DNA from: Abelmoschus esculentus
Taxonomy: Eukaryota; Streptophyta; Magnoliopsida; Malvales; Malvaceae
DNA length: 64,000 bases
Assembly: GCA_035048815.1 (NCBI GenBank)
Contig: JAUCBN010000025.1
Location: 8,766,501 to 8,830,500 of the forward strand
Reading direction: 5' to 3'
The notes below the pieces were generated by a model. That model was not told the DNA's origin and ran no database searches. It saw only the letters and a list, made by a program, of their open reading frames with translations. Position 1 is the first letter of the stretch; each line of letters opens with the position of its first letter. Position numbers and translations under genes: made by a program. Positions 32,837 to 45,281 of this stretch are shown here, piece by piece.

Positions 32837-35800
32837 TGTAACCCCTTAGCCCGGCCTGGACGGAACCGACACTAACGGGTTACACGGGGAATATCAAACC
32901 AAACCCGTTAGGGTCCAATTCGATAAACAACCCTAAAACCCGATATGTTTTTTTCTTAACTAGATGCATAATTTGGTTCCTATGTGTATCGAGGTCATGC
33001 GTAACGAAAATGGGAACGTTCGATTCACAATTGATCAATCAATTCGCATATCAGTATATAAGGACCAAAACGCAAATAATTCTTAATTCCAACAATAACC
33101 GGAAATTCAACCTACCATAGTTCAATTAAACATGCATAACATACTCATAACAAAGTTCAGATCAAACGGAACATTATTGCATCGTCAATTTCATGTTTCA
33201 TAAAATAGGGACTTCATTGTAAAGCTCACAATATCATAGGGACTAAAACTAACATTTATTTACCAATGCGAATTCAAGTTAACATCATGCATCTTGGTGA
33301 TATTACAACTCTCGATATTATTCATTGCATCTATATTCGATTGTGGAAAGACATCCGAACCTAGACGTAATTTTCCACCCTTAAAATGTCATTTTTGGGT
33401 CAGAGGTATCGATACCCTAAGTCTCGGTATGGATACCCTATCATGGGACTTAGTCTAATTGCACTTCGAAGGCTCTTGGTATCGATACCCCCATAGATGG
33501 TATCGATACTCCAACGTCCAGTGGGGTAATTGCATCGAACCATGATTCGAACCACCCCAAATTAAGCCTTAGGGTATCGATACTGGTATCGATACCCCCT
33601 GTGCACTTTGACAAGTTTGGACACTCTAAGTTATTTCCACCCGTTCAAACATAACCATTAATCACCCTTAACTATATGCATAATTTCCTAAGCATAAAGA
33701 ACAATTTAAAGCATACATTTATCACATCAAAGACCCCAAACAATCTATAGGCATGCTTCCTAAAATATGATTTAAAATCAATAATGTTCATTCATGTACA
33801 TGCCTCAATAATCCAAACAACACCATAGTCCAACAATTAACAATCCAAAACATTATAGGTCTTATTACAACATTAAGCAAAGCAAAGAAAATCACACACT
33901 TCACATGGGTTTGATTTACACATTGCCAAGCCCCAAGTTATTTGCCAAAACATACCAAAATTTGAGATAACCTTCCCCTTGGTTCCCTTGCTCCGAACGT
34001 AGCCTCGAATGTCACTATTTGTCTGCAAAGATGAGAGGAGAGCTTAAGCAAAACATGCTTAGTGAGGAAGCTCTAAACATGATCATCAATGCATCAATTT
34101 AAAACCATATTTAAAACCATAACTTGTAATGCCTTTCTAAAACCAAGCATGCTTAACAATCATCTTCATGTTCAATACCAAAAACCTTTCCTTGAGTATG
34201 CATGGCATTATCAATTCATTTCACAAATGATGCACAATGTTCCAAATATTTTCATGTTTGTACATTGGCTTCCTAGTGATCACTTAATGTGAACCATAAG
34301 TTCACCGAATACGCGGATCCATTAATTAAAGACCTTTAGTCTCGACATGACACAAAGTTACCATTGACATGACACGAAGTCACCATTATAAAGCTCTACC
34401 ACACACGGTTGGACACATAGTCTCCCTTGTTACGTGTAGGCGGCTCTACCACGCACGGTTGGACACAAAGTCACCCTTGTTACGTGTAGGCATTTTTCCT
34501 TTATTTCCATAATATTTATAGTGCACTCAATCCTAATGACATGTCATTTGTATTCGAATCTAAAAGTAGTGTCACTAAGCCAATATCAAGTTCAAGTATG
34601 CATGCTAATTTGCTGCTCATAATGCATCCATAATGTGTTCAACAAATGAACCAAAAGTCATGCCCAATGGTACCATCATATGTAAGGCAAATAACCACAT
34701 CATATTCCACTTTATTTTTCATGTTTCCATAAACCATGAATGTCTTTAAAAATCATGCATTTCCAGCAATTAACACATGCATGCATCATTTCAAAATCAT
34801 ACTTACGCATTTTCAAAATCTCATTAAATCATCATCATAAATGCCATTACCGAAATTAGCTGAAACTCACAATAATGCATCAAAATCATTTACTTTACTT
34901 ACTCTTGAACTATGGAAAGTTTTCACACTATTCCATAGCCCCCAAAACAGAACCGAATCTTTGCGAAACACTTTAAAACCCGAAATCATTCACCGACAAG
35001 CAAAACGAGCCTTCGCTGATGCTCCGACGGCAACGCCAACGCAACAGCCACTCATGCACCTTCTTGAACCACCTCTACAACCTTAAAAACAGAGCATATT
35101 CACATCACAACATGCTCAAAACAGCAGCCACATTTAACCTTCACAAAACTATCAAAAACCTTGCCGAAAAGACCGAAAACTAAGCCGAAACGCATCCGAA
35201 ACATCATTAGCCCAAAACCTAATGAATTTAACATCTAATCCACTTCAAATATGAACCAAAATCACTTCCAAACCATCCTTATACCTCTAGCAACATAAGA
35301 ACACCTAAAACAGCCCCTAAAACAACCGAAAACCACCTTAAAACACCACCGATTGCATTATTCCGGGATTAATTTGATATTAAATCATTACAAGACTCAA
35401 TCAATCATTTAATTGACCTAATATCATAATTAAATCAACCTAAATCCAGCATCAATTTAGATCTCAAAAGATTTCACAAAAACCATCATAAAACTCATAG
35501 ATCTTGAATTAAAAACACAAAATTAAATATCAATTATTAATGGGCAAGCCAATACTTGGGAATTTCAATAAAGAACCTTAGAAAAAAGATTAGAAATTAG
35601 AATTTTACCTTAGAGTTTTGCTCGACCAAAAAGATGAGAAAACCTTCCTTGATTTCCTTGAAAATGATGTTGATTTTGCAAAAATTGATGAGTAGGTTTT
35701 GTAGTGAATGAAAGGATGAGTAAAATAAAATAAATCTTTTAGAAAATGATGAAGAAATCAGCAAGTAATTGAAGAAATTTGGAGACGAAGATGAAGAGAA

Positions 35801-36273
35801 AATGAGAGAAAATCTTGAGAGAAAAGATGGGAAAATAGGAAGTTACAAAAGAAAATAAAGTTGTCATCTAAAATAAAACAATTTTGGTGGATAAATCTTT
35901 AATTAAAAATAAATTGGGTGTATGGCCCTCTAAGGATTCTAAGTATGGCTTACTTTCCAATTTAGTCACTAAAAATCCTTATTGCCGAAAATTACTAATT
36001 AAATCCCCGAAACTTTCCCAAAAATTACAATTTGGTCACTAGCTCAAAATTACGCCCAATTAAAAATCAAATTAAAGTTCAAATAATATTCCTTTAACTT
36101 TAAAACACCTTTTTAATATTTTTAGAACCAATTCACAAAATTACTACTTATCCGATTAAAATAATATTATTTTAATTTTTCCCGGAATAACAAACCCTAG
36201 GAATCCGATTCGACCCGAATTGAATTTTCCCAACTAACACTCAAACTACTAGCCCCAAAACCGGGATGTTACA
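32837..36273 (-). repeat. 5' LTR of the Tekay-like element
   Basis: 3437 bp; minus strand starts TGTAACATCCCGG at 36273 and ends GGGGTTACA at 32837. It includes a cluster of TATCGATA palindromes (33405-33596) and a diverged direct repeat of 'cacacggttggacacatagtc' type near 34390-34490. There is no significant frame. Confidence 0.9.
33405..33596. repeat. GGTATCGATACC palindrome cluster in Tekay-like LTR
   Basis: TATCGATA occurs five times, with exact GGTATCGATACC at 33405-33416 and 33585-33596. Degenerate forms such as 'ggtatggatacc' fill the gaps. Confidence 0.9.
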
Positions 36274-36275
36274 TA

Positions 36276-37115
36276 ATGCGAGGTGAATTTGAGATGAACA
36301 TGATGGGGGAGCTCTCATTCTTTTTGGGACTCCAAATCAAGCAAAGGAAAGATGGAACCTTCATCAATCAAACAAAGTATGTCAAAGATATGCTCAAGAA
36401 GTTTGGCTTGGAGAATGTGAAACCTCAAGCCACTCCTATGAGATCATCAACTAAGCTTGACAAGGATGAAGGAGGTAAGTGTGTTAACTCTAAATTGTAT
36501 AGATCCATGATAGGTTCTTTGCTTTACCTTACCGCAAGTAGACCGGATATCATGTTTAGTGTTTGCTTGTGTGCTAGGTTTCAAGCTAGTCCTAGAGAAT
36601 CACACTTAGTTGCCATTAAGAGAATTTTTAGGTACCTTAGAGACACACCTTGTTTAGGTCTTTGGTATCCTAAAGACTCTTCTTTTAATCTTCATACTTA
36701 TTCGGATACGGATCATGGAGGTTGTAAGATATATAGGAAAAATACTTCCGGAATATGTCAATTCTTAAGTAGTATGCTCATATCTTGGTTCTCTAAGAAA
36801 CAAAATAACGTAGCTTTATCTACCACCGAGGCGGAGTACATATCCTTAGGAAGTTGTGCTCAAGTATTATGGATGAAACAACAACTCTTAGATTATGGCA
36901 TTAAGGTTGAAACTATACCTCTAAAATTTGATAATACTAGTGCCATATGTCTTACTAAGAACCCCATTCAACATTCTAGAACCAAACACATAGAAATTAG
37001 ACATCACTTTATTAGAGATCACGTGTCTAAAAATGATGTTGTTCTAGAGTTTGTTGACACCTTAAATCAATTAGCGGACATTTTTACCAAACCTTTAGAC
37101 AAAGAGCGTTTTTGA
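36276..37115 (+). pseudogene. SIRE-like RT C-terminus and RNase H
   Basis: Open for 279 residues. It enters after the RT catalytic motif: FEMNMMGELSFFLGLQIKQ, then YRSMIGSLLYLTASRPDI, characteristic of copia pol. RNase H follows with YSDTDHGG (Asp), STTEAEYI (Glu), FDNTSAICLTKNP (Asp) and HIEIRHHFIRDH, ending ADIFTKPL. The acidic residues needed for RNase H are present. The Met at 36276 is internal; the front is lost at the Tekay-like insertion. The closest relative in this window, 51405-52228, is almost identical but frameshifted. Confidence 0.9.
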
Positions 37116-38067
37116 ACCCTTAGGAGAGAGTTAGGCCTAACTAGCCTTTCTTGAACTCTTATGTGATACTTTTATGCAAAATTATGCATGAATCTTGGTT
37201 GAAATCATGTCTATGTTATTTTGCATCTTATTGCTTCTATGCATGTTGCTAGGGGGAGTATGAAGTTGTTCATGCATTTTAATCATGTCATAACATCATA
37301 TGCATGCTTCTAGGGACTTTAAAGACTAATTTCTAGAACTTTAGAAGCCTAAAATGAAAAGCCTAGCTAAGGGGTATCAAAACGGGTGAGGTCGGTTTTG
37401 ATACCTGTTCTTCGTGTTCATCTGGGAAGTTTCTGGGAGGAATTGGTATCAATACAAGTATCGATACTGATGTTTCGATACGAGTATCGATACATCTGTT
37501 TCGAAATGCCTATAAGGGCGTATCGAAACGCGCGGCGGCAAAATGCTTTAAAACACCTTAAACCTAATTTTTTTTACCAAATTAAAACATACCCAAACTC
37601 TTCCTCTCTAACCCTAGCCGAACTCCTCTATAAAAAACCGCCTCAATCCTTCACTTTTTACTACAAAATCAAACGATTTTCTTGAGGGATTTTCATCATC
37701 GCATCAAAGCTAAGGCTATATCAAGAATCGGTGCTTCAAAACCCCTTAATTCATCCTAATCAATACTCAAAGTAATTTTCGAAAAACCTTATTTTCAATG
37801 AATTTTAGTATGTTAAAATTTAGATTTTGAACATATTATGCATGTTTATTGTATGGGTTTTCATAATTCTACAAAAACTTTTTCAAAATCAAATTTTTTT
37901 CATTCGAATATAAATTATTTTCATCGTATTGGTTTTCACTGGTTTTTCAATTCTTTTTCAAAATTTCAAAACGCTTGAATTATTGATTAATAGGATTGAA
38001 TTAGGTTTATAGAGCATATATGTTTTAAGTGCCTAAAACTAATCCAATTTTGTTAAATTCATAGATT
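37116..38067. other. Spacer between pol and the extra frame, SIRE-like A
   Basis: A non-coding spacer with a 'ctagggggagtatg' purine tract near 37248, a palindrome cluster at 37372-37530, and T-rich sequence leading to the ATG at 38068. An open frame at 37386-37685 crosses the palindromes and has no counterpart in the sister copy. Confidence 0.7.
37372..37530. repeat. TATCGATA palindrome cluster in SIRE-like A
   Basis: Two TATCGATA cores plus several GGTATC/GATACC half sites lie just after pol. The sister copy has the equivalent cluster at 52482-52625, diverged in detail, so the cluster is a stable feature of this position. Confidence 0.85.
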
Positions 38068-39244
38068 ATGGCACCCAAAAAGCGTCAACGTCCTGAGGGC
38101 GGTAGTTCATCATCCTCTTGTGCTCCTAGAGCCGACTTTCATTTAGTTTTTGAAAGGAGCTTGGATGGACATGGTCGAGTTGAAAATTTTCAACAATTTC
38201 GCCATCTCCCGCTTAAAAAGGAACGTTGCGTGGATGTGCAATTCATAAACTTCACCAAGTTTCAATTCCGATATCTTCGCCTTTTACAAAGTTGGAAGTT
38301 CATGACCTTCCTCACCTCTACTGGCAAGTTTTATCGCACTCTTTTCCTCCTTTTCTATGCTAATGCCTCTTTCATTCTTTCTAAGGATAGGAGCAAAGTG
38401 GTCGCCATAGAATCCTACCTCATGGGTCATACTTTTAGAATCGATGTCGACACCTTTATTGATGTTTTCGGCCTTGAGGATGAGGGTATTGATGATGAGG
38501 ATTCTCTTGGCACTTTCACCGGATCGGTTATTAGACTTGATGTACATGATCGATTCTTGCATCTTATCATCTCTTGGTGGATTCGTCCATCAAATGGTAA
38601 GTATTCTTGGATACGTCAAGTTGATAATTTTTGGCTCAAATGTTTTTGCAATCCGATCGTCCAAATCTTGCCCAAATAGTTTTCTCCGATATTGTTTGGC
38701 ATATTAAGAACCGTGCCACTCCCTTAGTCAAATCTTTTCCTTATACATGTGTCCTTAATACTATTTTTTTGCATTTGGGAATTGATTGTTCTTATGACAA
38801 AGTAGAGTCTGTCAAAGAACCTATCGGTGAAACCTCTCTTAACTGTTCCCATTTCCAATATCTAAATGGTGAATGCGTTCGTGGTGCTCCTCCTCCTCCT
38901 CCTCCAGTTGATCCGGAGCCTATTCGACAAGTTGCTCCAAACACTGAGTTGATGGACTTTCTTACTTCAAGGTTTAATAGCTTGGATACTCGGTTTGCTA
39001 GTTTGGATGCTCGCTTTGATAGCTTCGATACTCGTTTTGATGCTCTCAACACTCATTTCGACTCTCGTTTCGATGCTATGGATATGAGGTTGACAAGTTT
39101 AGAGAATCAAAATCTTTCGATGCGTGTCACGCTCGAAGCTCTTCGGCATGTTCAAGCTACCTCAAATAGAGATGATGAGGACGACGAGGAAGATGATAAA
39201 CAAGGTGATGAGGATGGTGAAGGTGATGGTGATGGAGATGAGTG
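38068..39244 (+). pseudogene. Extra downstream ORF of SIRE-like element (plant transposon protein-like), copy A
   Basis: The first frame (38068-38679) starts MAPKKRQRPEGG, a basic N-terminus that could be a nuclear signal. It then resembles the putative plant transposon protein domain found in SIRE-type extra ORFs (FLLFYANASF, SYLMGHTFRIDVDTFIDVFGLEDEG). A one-base loss near 38648 moves the rest to another frame (to 39244). That part holds a Pro-rich stretch (GAPPPPPPVDPEP), heptad-like coiled-coil repeats (SLDTRF, SLDARF, SFDTRF) and a very acidic tail (DDEDDEEDD, EDGEGDGDGDE). Function is unknown. The position matches the env-like ORF of SIRE elements, but I see no signal peptide or membrane segment, so I do not call it an envelope. 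Confidence 0.75.
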
Positions 39245-42200
39245 ATTCTTAGTTTAGTTAGTATGTTTTGGCTTTGTTTAGGATTAGTGATAAGTGCTCA
39301 ACTCACTATCACTTTTTACACCTTTTATTGGCATTAATCACCGAATTTACACCCATTCAGACCAATGCATGTACTTAATGTAATATATTTAGAAGTTATG
39401 CTTATAGAGATAATATTTACAGAAAAGGCACGTTTTACTGCATTTTTATATCTATGCAGGAGAACTGGTGCCGCGGCAGCAACAAGGCCGAGGCAGGACA
39501 TGATGCCGAGGCAGCAGCTGAGAACCAGGAAGCAAGACTGTAGGCGATTGGAAGATAAAAATCCAAGGAACGTTTCTGGACTTAAAGCACATGGATCGGA
39601 GCTGGCTAGCATGAGGAAAAGCCCAACACAAGGCCACGCGGGAAAACCCCTTAGTCGAATTTAAACTTGGAAATATTTTAATTATGTACATGACTTGTTC
39701 CCTACTCCAAGTTGTATTCTACTTAGGAAAGGTTTGCCCTAGGTCTAGCCTATATAAAGACCTAGTCGTCCAATGTATTACACACAGATACCTAGAGAGA
39801 GAGAGAGACGATTCATAAACTTGTTTTCTTTCTCTCAATTATGTTCTAAGCTTCCTTAGGGTTTAGGTGAAGGTTGTTAGTATTTGTGAGAGGAGATTGT
39901 ACTTTGTCTTTGTTTCAATGCATTAAAATTATCAAGGTTTGCTTATCCTTTGTTATTCCTTGTTCTTACATTCAATCTCGGGAGAGAAGTTTGTTAGTAA
40001 TCCATTTATCTAGACTCGAGAGAGTTAGATTCACGAAAGGGATAAGTACGGTGTTTCAATCGCGAAATACTAACTCGGCCTAGGGATAGGATAAGAGTTT
40101 CAGCGGCTAAAAGAAGTGTGAGATTGGTTGGTGAGTATAATTGGTTCACGCCGGGAGGTATCATCTAGGACTAGTCATCAATAGTACTTCGACTTATGGA
40201 TAAGCGGAGTCATCCAAGGACACTTTGCCGAACTTTGGTAAAGTCCACCCACGAGCAAGGGTGATGAGGATGGTGAAGGTGATGGTGATGGAGATGAGTG
40301 ATTCTTAGTTTAGCTAGTATGTTTTGGCTTTGTTTAGGATTAGTGATAAGTGCTCAACTCACTATCACTTTTTACACCTTTTATTGGCATTAATCACCGA
40401 ATTTACACCCATTCAGACCAATGCATGTACTTAATGTAATATATTTAGAAGTTATGCTTATAGAGATAATATTTACAGAAAAGGCACGTTTTACTGCATT
40501 TTTATATCTATGCAGGAGAACTGGTGCCGCGGCAGCAACAAGGCCGAGGCAGGACATGATGCCGAGGCAGCAGCTGAGAACCAGGAAGCAAGACTGTAGG
40601 CGATTGGAAGATAAAAATCCAAGGAACGTTTCTGGACTTAAAGCACATGGATCGGAGCTGGCTAGCATGAGGAAAAGCCCAACACAAGGCCACGCGGGAA
40701 AACCCCTTAGTCGAATTTAAACTTGGAAATATTTTAATTATGTACATGACTTGTTCCCTACTCCAAGTTGTATTCTACTTAGGAAAGGTTTGCCCTAGGT
40801 CTAGCCTATATAAAGACCTAGTCGTCCAATGTATTACACACAGATACCTAGAGAGAGAGAGAGACGATTCATAAACTTGTTTTCTTTCTCTCAATTATGT
40901 TCTAAGCTTCCTTAGGGTTTAGGTGAAGGTTGTTAGTATTTGTGAGAGGAGATTGTACTTTGTCTTTGTTTCAATGCATTAAAATTATCAAGGTTTGCTT
41001 ATCCTTTGTTATTCCTTGTTCTTACATTCAGTCTCGGGAGAGAAGTTTGTTAGTAATCCATTTATCTAGACTCGAGAGAGTTAGATTCACGAAAGGGATA
41101 AGTACGGTGTTTCAATCGCGAAATACTAACTCGGCCTAGGGATAGGTTAAGAGTTTCAGCGGCTAAAAGAAGTGTGAGATTGGTTGGTGAGTATAATTGG
41201 TTCACGCCGGGAGGTATCATCTAGGACTAGTCATCAATAGTACTTCGACTTATGGATAAGCGGAGTCATCCAAGGACACTTTGCCGAACTTTGGTAAAGT
41301 CCACCCACGAGCAAGGGTGATGAGGATGGTGAAGGTGATGGTGATGGAGATGAGTGATTCTTAGTTTAGCTAGTATGTTTTGGCTTTGTTTAGGATTAGT
41401 GATAAGTGCTCAACTCACTATCACTTTTTACACCTTTTATTGGCATTAATCACCGAATTTACACCCATTCAGACCAATGCATGTACTTAATGTAATATAT
41501 TTAGAAGTTATGCTTATAGAGATAATATTTACAGAAAAGGCACGTTTTACTGCATTTTTATATCTATGCAGGAGAACTGGTGCCGCGGCAGCAACAAGGC
41601 CGAGGCAGGACATGATGCCGAGGCAGCAGCTGAGAACCAGGAAGCAAGACTATAGGCGATTGGAAGATAAAAATCCAAGGAACGTTTCTGGACTTAAAGC
41701 ACATGGATCGGAGCTGGCTAGCATGAGGAAAAGCCCAACACAAGGCCACGCGGGAAAACCCCTTAGTCGAATTTAAACTTGGAAATATTTTAATTATGTA
41801 CATGACTTGTTCCCTACTCCAAGTTGTATTCTACTTAGGAAAGGTTTGCCCTAGGTCTAGCCTATATAAAGACCTAGTCGTCCAATGTATTACACACAGA
41901 TACCTAGAGAGAGAGAGAGAGACGATTCATAAACTTGTTTTCTTTCTCTCAATTATGTTCTAAGCTTCCTTAGGGTTTAGGTGAAGGTTGTTAGTATTTG
42001 TGAGAGGAGATTGTACTTTGTCTTTGTTTCAATGCATTAAAATTATCAAGGTTTGCTTATCCTTTGTTATTCCTTGTTCTTACATTCAATCTCGGGAGAG
42101 AAGTTTGTTAGTAATCCATTTATCTAGACTCGAGAGAGTTAGATTCACGAAAGGGATAAGTATGGTGTTTCAATCGCGAAATACTAACTCGGCCTAGGGA

Positions 42201-43431
42201 TAGGTTAAGAGTTTCAGCGGCTAAAAGAAGTGTGAGATTGGTTGGTGAGTATAATTGGTTCACGCCGGGAGGTATCATCTAGGACTAGTCATCAATAGTA
42301 CTTCGACTTATGGATAAGCGGAGTCATCCAAGGACACTTTGCCGAACTTTGGTAAAGTCCACCCACGAGCAAGGGTGATGAGGATGGTGAAGGTGATGGT
42401 GATGGAGATGAGTGATTCTTAGTTTAGCTAGTATGTTTTGGCTTTGTTTAGGATTAGTGATAAGTGCTCAACTCACTATCACTTTTTACACCTTTTATTG
42501 GCATTAATCATCGAATTTACACCCATTCAGACCAATGCATGTACTTAATGTAATATATTTAGAAGTTATGCTTATAGAGATAATATTTACAGAAAAGGCA
42601 CGTTTTACTGCATTTTTATATCTATGCAGGAGAACTGGTGCCGCGGCAGCAACAAGGCCGAGGCAGGACATGATGCCAAGGCAGCAGCTGAGAACCAGGA
42701 AGCAAGACTGTAGGCGATTGGAAGATAAAAATCCAAGGAACGTTTCTGGACTTAAAGCACATGGATCGGAGCTGGCTAGCATGAGGAAAAGCCCAACACA
42801 AGGCCACGCGGGAAAACCCCTTAGTCGAATTTAAACTTGGAAATATTTTAATTATGTACATGACTTGTTCCCTACTCCAAGTTGTATTCTACTTAGGAAA
42901 GGTTTGCCCTAGGTCTAGCCTATATAAAGACCTAGTCGTCCAATGTATTACACACAGATACCTAGAGAGAGAGAGAGACGATTCATAAACTTGTTTTCTT
43001 TCTCTCAATTATGTTCTAAGCTTCCTTAGGGTTTAGGTGAAGGTTGTTAGTATTTGTGAGAGGAGATTGTACTTTGTCTTTGTTTCAATGCATTAAAATT
43101 ATCAAGGTTTGCTTATCCTTTGTTATTCCTTGTTCTTACATTCAATCTCGGGAGAGAAGTTTGTTAGTAATCCATTTATCTAGACTCGAGAGAGTTAGAT
43201 TCACGAAAGGGATAAGTACGGTGTTTCAATCGCGAAATACTAACTCGGCCTAGGGATAGGTTAAGAGTTTCAGCGGCTAAAAGAAGTGTGAGATTGGTTG
43301 GTGAGTATAATTGGTTCACGCCGGGAGGTATCATCTAGGACTAGTCATCAATAGTACTTCGACTTATGGATAAGCGGAGTCATCCAAGGACACTTTGCCG
43401 AACTTTGGTAAAGTCCACCCACGAGCAAGGG
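39206..43431 (+). repeat. Four tandem 1056-bp units across a SIRE/Athila junction
   Basis: Units run 39206-40261, 40262-41317, 41318-42375 (1058 bp, extra GA in a GA run) and 42376-43431. Each has the last ~82 bp of the SIRE-like A sequence, including the end of its acidic frame, followed by the first ~974 bp of an Athila-like LTR starting TGATAAG (39288, 40344, 41400, 42458). Each LTR part ends 'cacgagcaaggg', where the next unit's 'tgatgagg' begins; only the fourth continues into the complete LTR. I count only about eight differences over the array, so it is recent. Each unit carries the LTR TATA box. Confidence 0.95.
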
Positions 43432-43785
43432 ATTGCCGCGGCAGACAGTATTATCGCTGCAAGGCAGTAATCTACAGTACTGCCGAGGCAGAGATATACG
43501 ATTGCATTGGGCAGAGACAAGTCAATCAAATCCACAATACAACGCAACTGGATCCTGACCTATCTATTTCTAATATTCAATTTTCTTTATTTTACTTAGT
43601 TGTTTTATTTTAGTTCCATCACAACCCAAACTAGTTGTGTTTTTTATTTCTTTCTACAGAACAAGAAGACGAAGAAGACATATTGAGTCCACCAATCCCT
43701 GTGGAGACGATAATCCGATAAATACTTATCACTTATTACATCGATGTGTCCACTTGCACTAAACGCACACTTTTGGCACGCGACA
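42458..43785 (+). repeat. 5' LTR of the Athila-like element
   Basis: 1328 bp, TGATAAG to GCGACA, with the TATA box at 42921-42928. The polyadenylation signal AATAAA of other copies is ATTAAA here. CTGCCGAGGCAG lies at 43480-43491 and TGCCGCGGCA near 43437. Confidence 0.95.
42921..42928 (+). promoter_or_regulatory. TATA box of Athila-like LTR, repeated in the tandem units
   Basis: TATATAAA; equivalents occur in the three upstream tandem units (for example 39751-39758). Four copies of the same promoter region therefore precede gag. Confidence 0.6.
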
Positions 43786-43791
43786 AGTTTT

Positions 43792-43809
43792 TGGCGCCGT
43801 TGCCGGGGA
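43792..43809 (+). other. Primer-binding site, Athila-like
   Basis: TGGCGCCGTTGCCGGGGA, six bases after the LTR end. This is the canonical Athila-type PBS, generally assigned to tRNA-Asp. Confidence 0.9.
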
Positions 43810-43823
43810 TTGAAAACTAAATT

Positions 43824-45281
43824 TTGTTTTCTTTGTTTTGTTGTTACTTTTTATTTTTATTTTACTTTTGTTCTTCTTGGTGTATGACCAGGGCCAACCC
43901 AACCAACCCTTTGTACGAGTTAGATCCAGAGATCAAACGAACAAGGCTAAGGTTGAGGAGACAAATCCAAGAGGCTATGACAGATCACCCAGCAGGACAA
44001 AACTTACCTGCCGGTAATGGAGGTTTACCGCCGCCACCTGGGCCGCGGCAGCTCACTTTCAGAGACTTCCTGGAAGAGGACTTATATGGATTAAACCCAG
44101 GAGTTGTTACACCAGAGATAGAAGCAGCCCACTTTGAACTGAAACCTGTCATGTTCAATATACTTAACACTATTGGACAGTTTGGTGGGTCTGTAACTGA
44201 AGATGCAAGGCAGCACCTCAAGTCCTACATGGAGATATGCAATTCTTTTAAAATCCAAGGATTCCATGAAGATGTCTTGCGATTGAAGCTATTCCCCTAT
44301 TCACTGAGGGATAGGGCGAAAGCTTGGTTAAATAGCATTCCAGCAGGATCTATTGGATCTTGGAGTGAACTCTGTCGTGATTTTATTACTCGTTTTAACC
44401 CTACAAATTTATATGATAGAATTCGTAATGAAATCACTTCTTTTCGACAGGCAGATGATGAACCTATGTACGAGGCATGGGAGCGATACAGGGAGTTACT
44501 GCACAAGTGTCCTTTGCATGGATTTCCCCTATGGATACAAGTGACCATGTTTTATAATGCCACTAATGCCCCGACAAGGATGATGTTAGATGCCTCGGCG
44601 AACGGAACACTCCTTGATAAAGCACCTGAGGATGCTATTGAAATACTAAAAAAATTCGCGAAGAATGATTTTCAATTCCCTACATCTACGCGAGGAGGAG
44701 TAAGACGCCAAGCCACGGTGAATGAGCTAGACACATCAAATTCAGTGGCAGCACAATTGGCCTCTCTTACAAAGATGGTGCAAAACTTACAGTTACAACA
44801 AAATACCCGTGAGGTTAAGGTAATTGATTCTTATTGTGACTTATGTGGAGGTAACCACAGTTCCGCTGATTGTATGAATCAAGAAACCGGTATGTATGTT
44901 GGAAACTACAACCGCAACAATATGATGTCTAACACATACAACCCCTCATGGAAGAGGCATCCAAATCTATCATAGAGCAATCCAAACAATGTCTTAAACC
45001 CAACCACCCAACCTTCAGGATTTCAGCAACCGATGCAACATCTGTCGCCGCCGCAGGTCCAGCAACCAATGCCGCAGCAGCATATACAGCAGCAACCAAA
45101 AAGTTCATTGGAGAACACTCTTAAAGCCTTTATGATGAAAATAGAGTCATATATGGCAGAGAACAGTAATTTCATCAAAAAGACAAATGCTTTCATGAAT
45201 AGAACTAAGATGAGGTTGCAAAATCAAGAAGCGGCTATTAAAACGCTAGAAACCCAGGTTGGGCAGTTTGCTTAAAACTTA
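43824..45281 (+). pseudogene. Athila-like gag
   Basis: Gag builds the cytoplasmic particle and packages RNA. The first frame (43824-44975) has 383 residues; the likely start is the Met of MTRANPT at 43884, since the preceding codons are T-rich leader. It contains a Pro-rich segment (GGLPPPPGPRQLT), the retrotransposon gag domain (SLRDRAKAWLNSIPAGSI, WSELCRDFITRFNP, EPMYEAWERYRELL), and the zinc knuckle CDLCGGNHSSADC. A TAG at 44973-44975 interrupts it. The same frame resumes with a Gln/Pro-rich stretch (PMPQQHIQQQP) and a coiled segment (NQEAAIKTLETQVGQFA) to a TAA at 45273-45275. Gag and pol share one frame, so the ancestral product was a single polyprotein. Confidence 0.93.

Larger units (their letters stand above)
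26955..36273 (-). mobile_element. Tekay/Del-like chromovirus, minus strand, gag-RT region replaced by non-coding DNA
   Basis: On the minus strand: 5' LTR (36273 to 32837), PBS (32831 to 32820), a 2.8 kb stretch with no recognisable gag, protease or RT, an RNase H tail and full integrase with chromodomain (30026 to 28308), a purine-rich tract, then a 3' LTR truncated at about 26955. The two LTRs match closely over 26955-28309 and 34919-36273. The element can be recognised only from its integrase half; it could not move without help. Its 5' LTR abuts a SIRE-like RT, which it appears to have interrupted. Confidence 0.88.
36274..39287 (+). mobile_element. SIRE/Maximus-like Ty1/copia element, tail A
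   Basis: It begins inside RT directly after the Tekay-like LTR and continues through RNase H (to 37115), a non-coding gap with palindromes, and an extra downstream frame (38068-39244). An Athila-like LTR starts at 39288 within the trailing sequence. The 5' LTR, gag and most of pol, and the 3' LTR are absent. The extra frame after pol is characteristic of the SIRE/Maximus lineage. Confidence 0.82.

Noticed and set aside
38068..39244. Retroviral-type envelope gene
   Set aside because: The position fits the env-like ORF of SIRE elements, but I see no signal peptide, transmembrane segment or cleavage site; the acidic coiled-coil layout argues against it.
39334..42861. Repeated 69-99 residue frames at 1056-bp spacing
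   Set aside because: They are LTR sequence read in several frames, repeated only because the DNA is tandemly duplicated; equivalents in other LTR copies are not kept open selectively.
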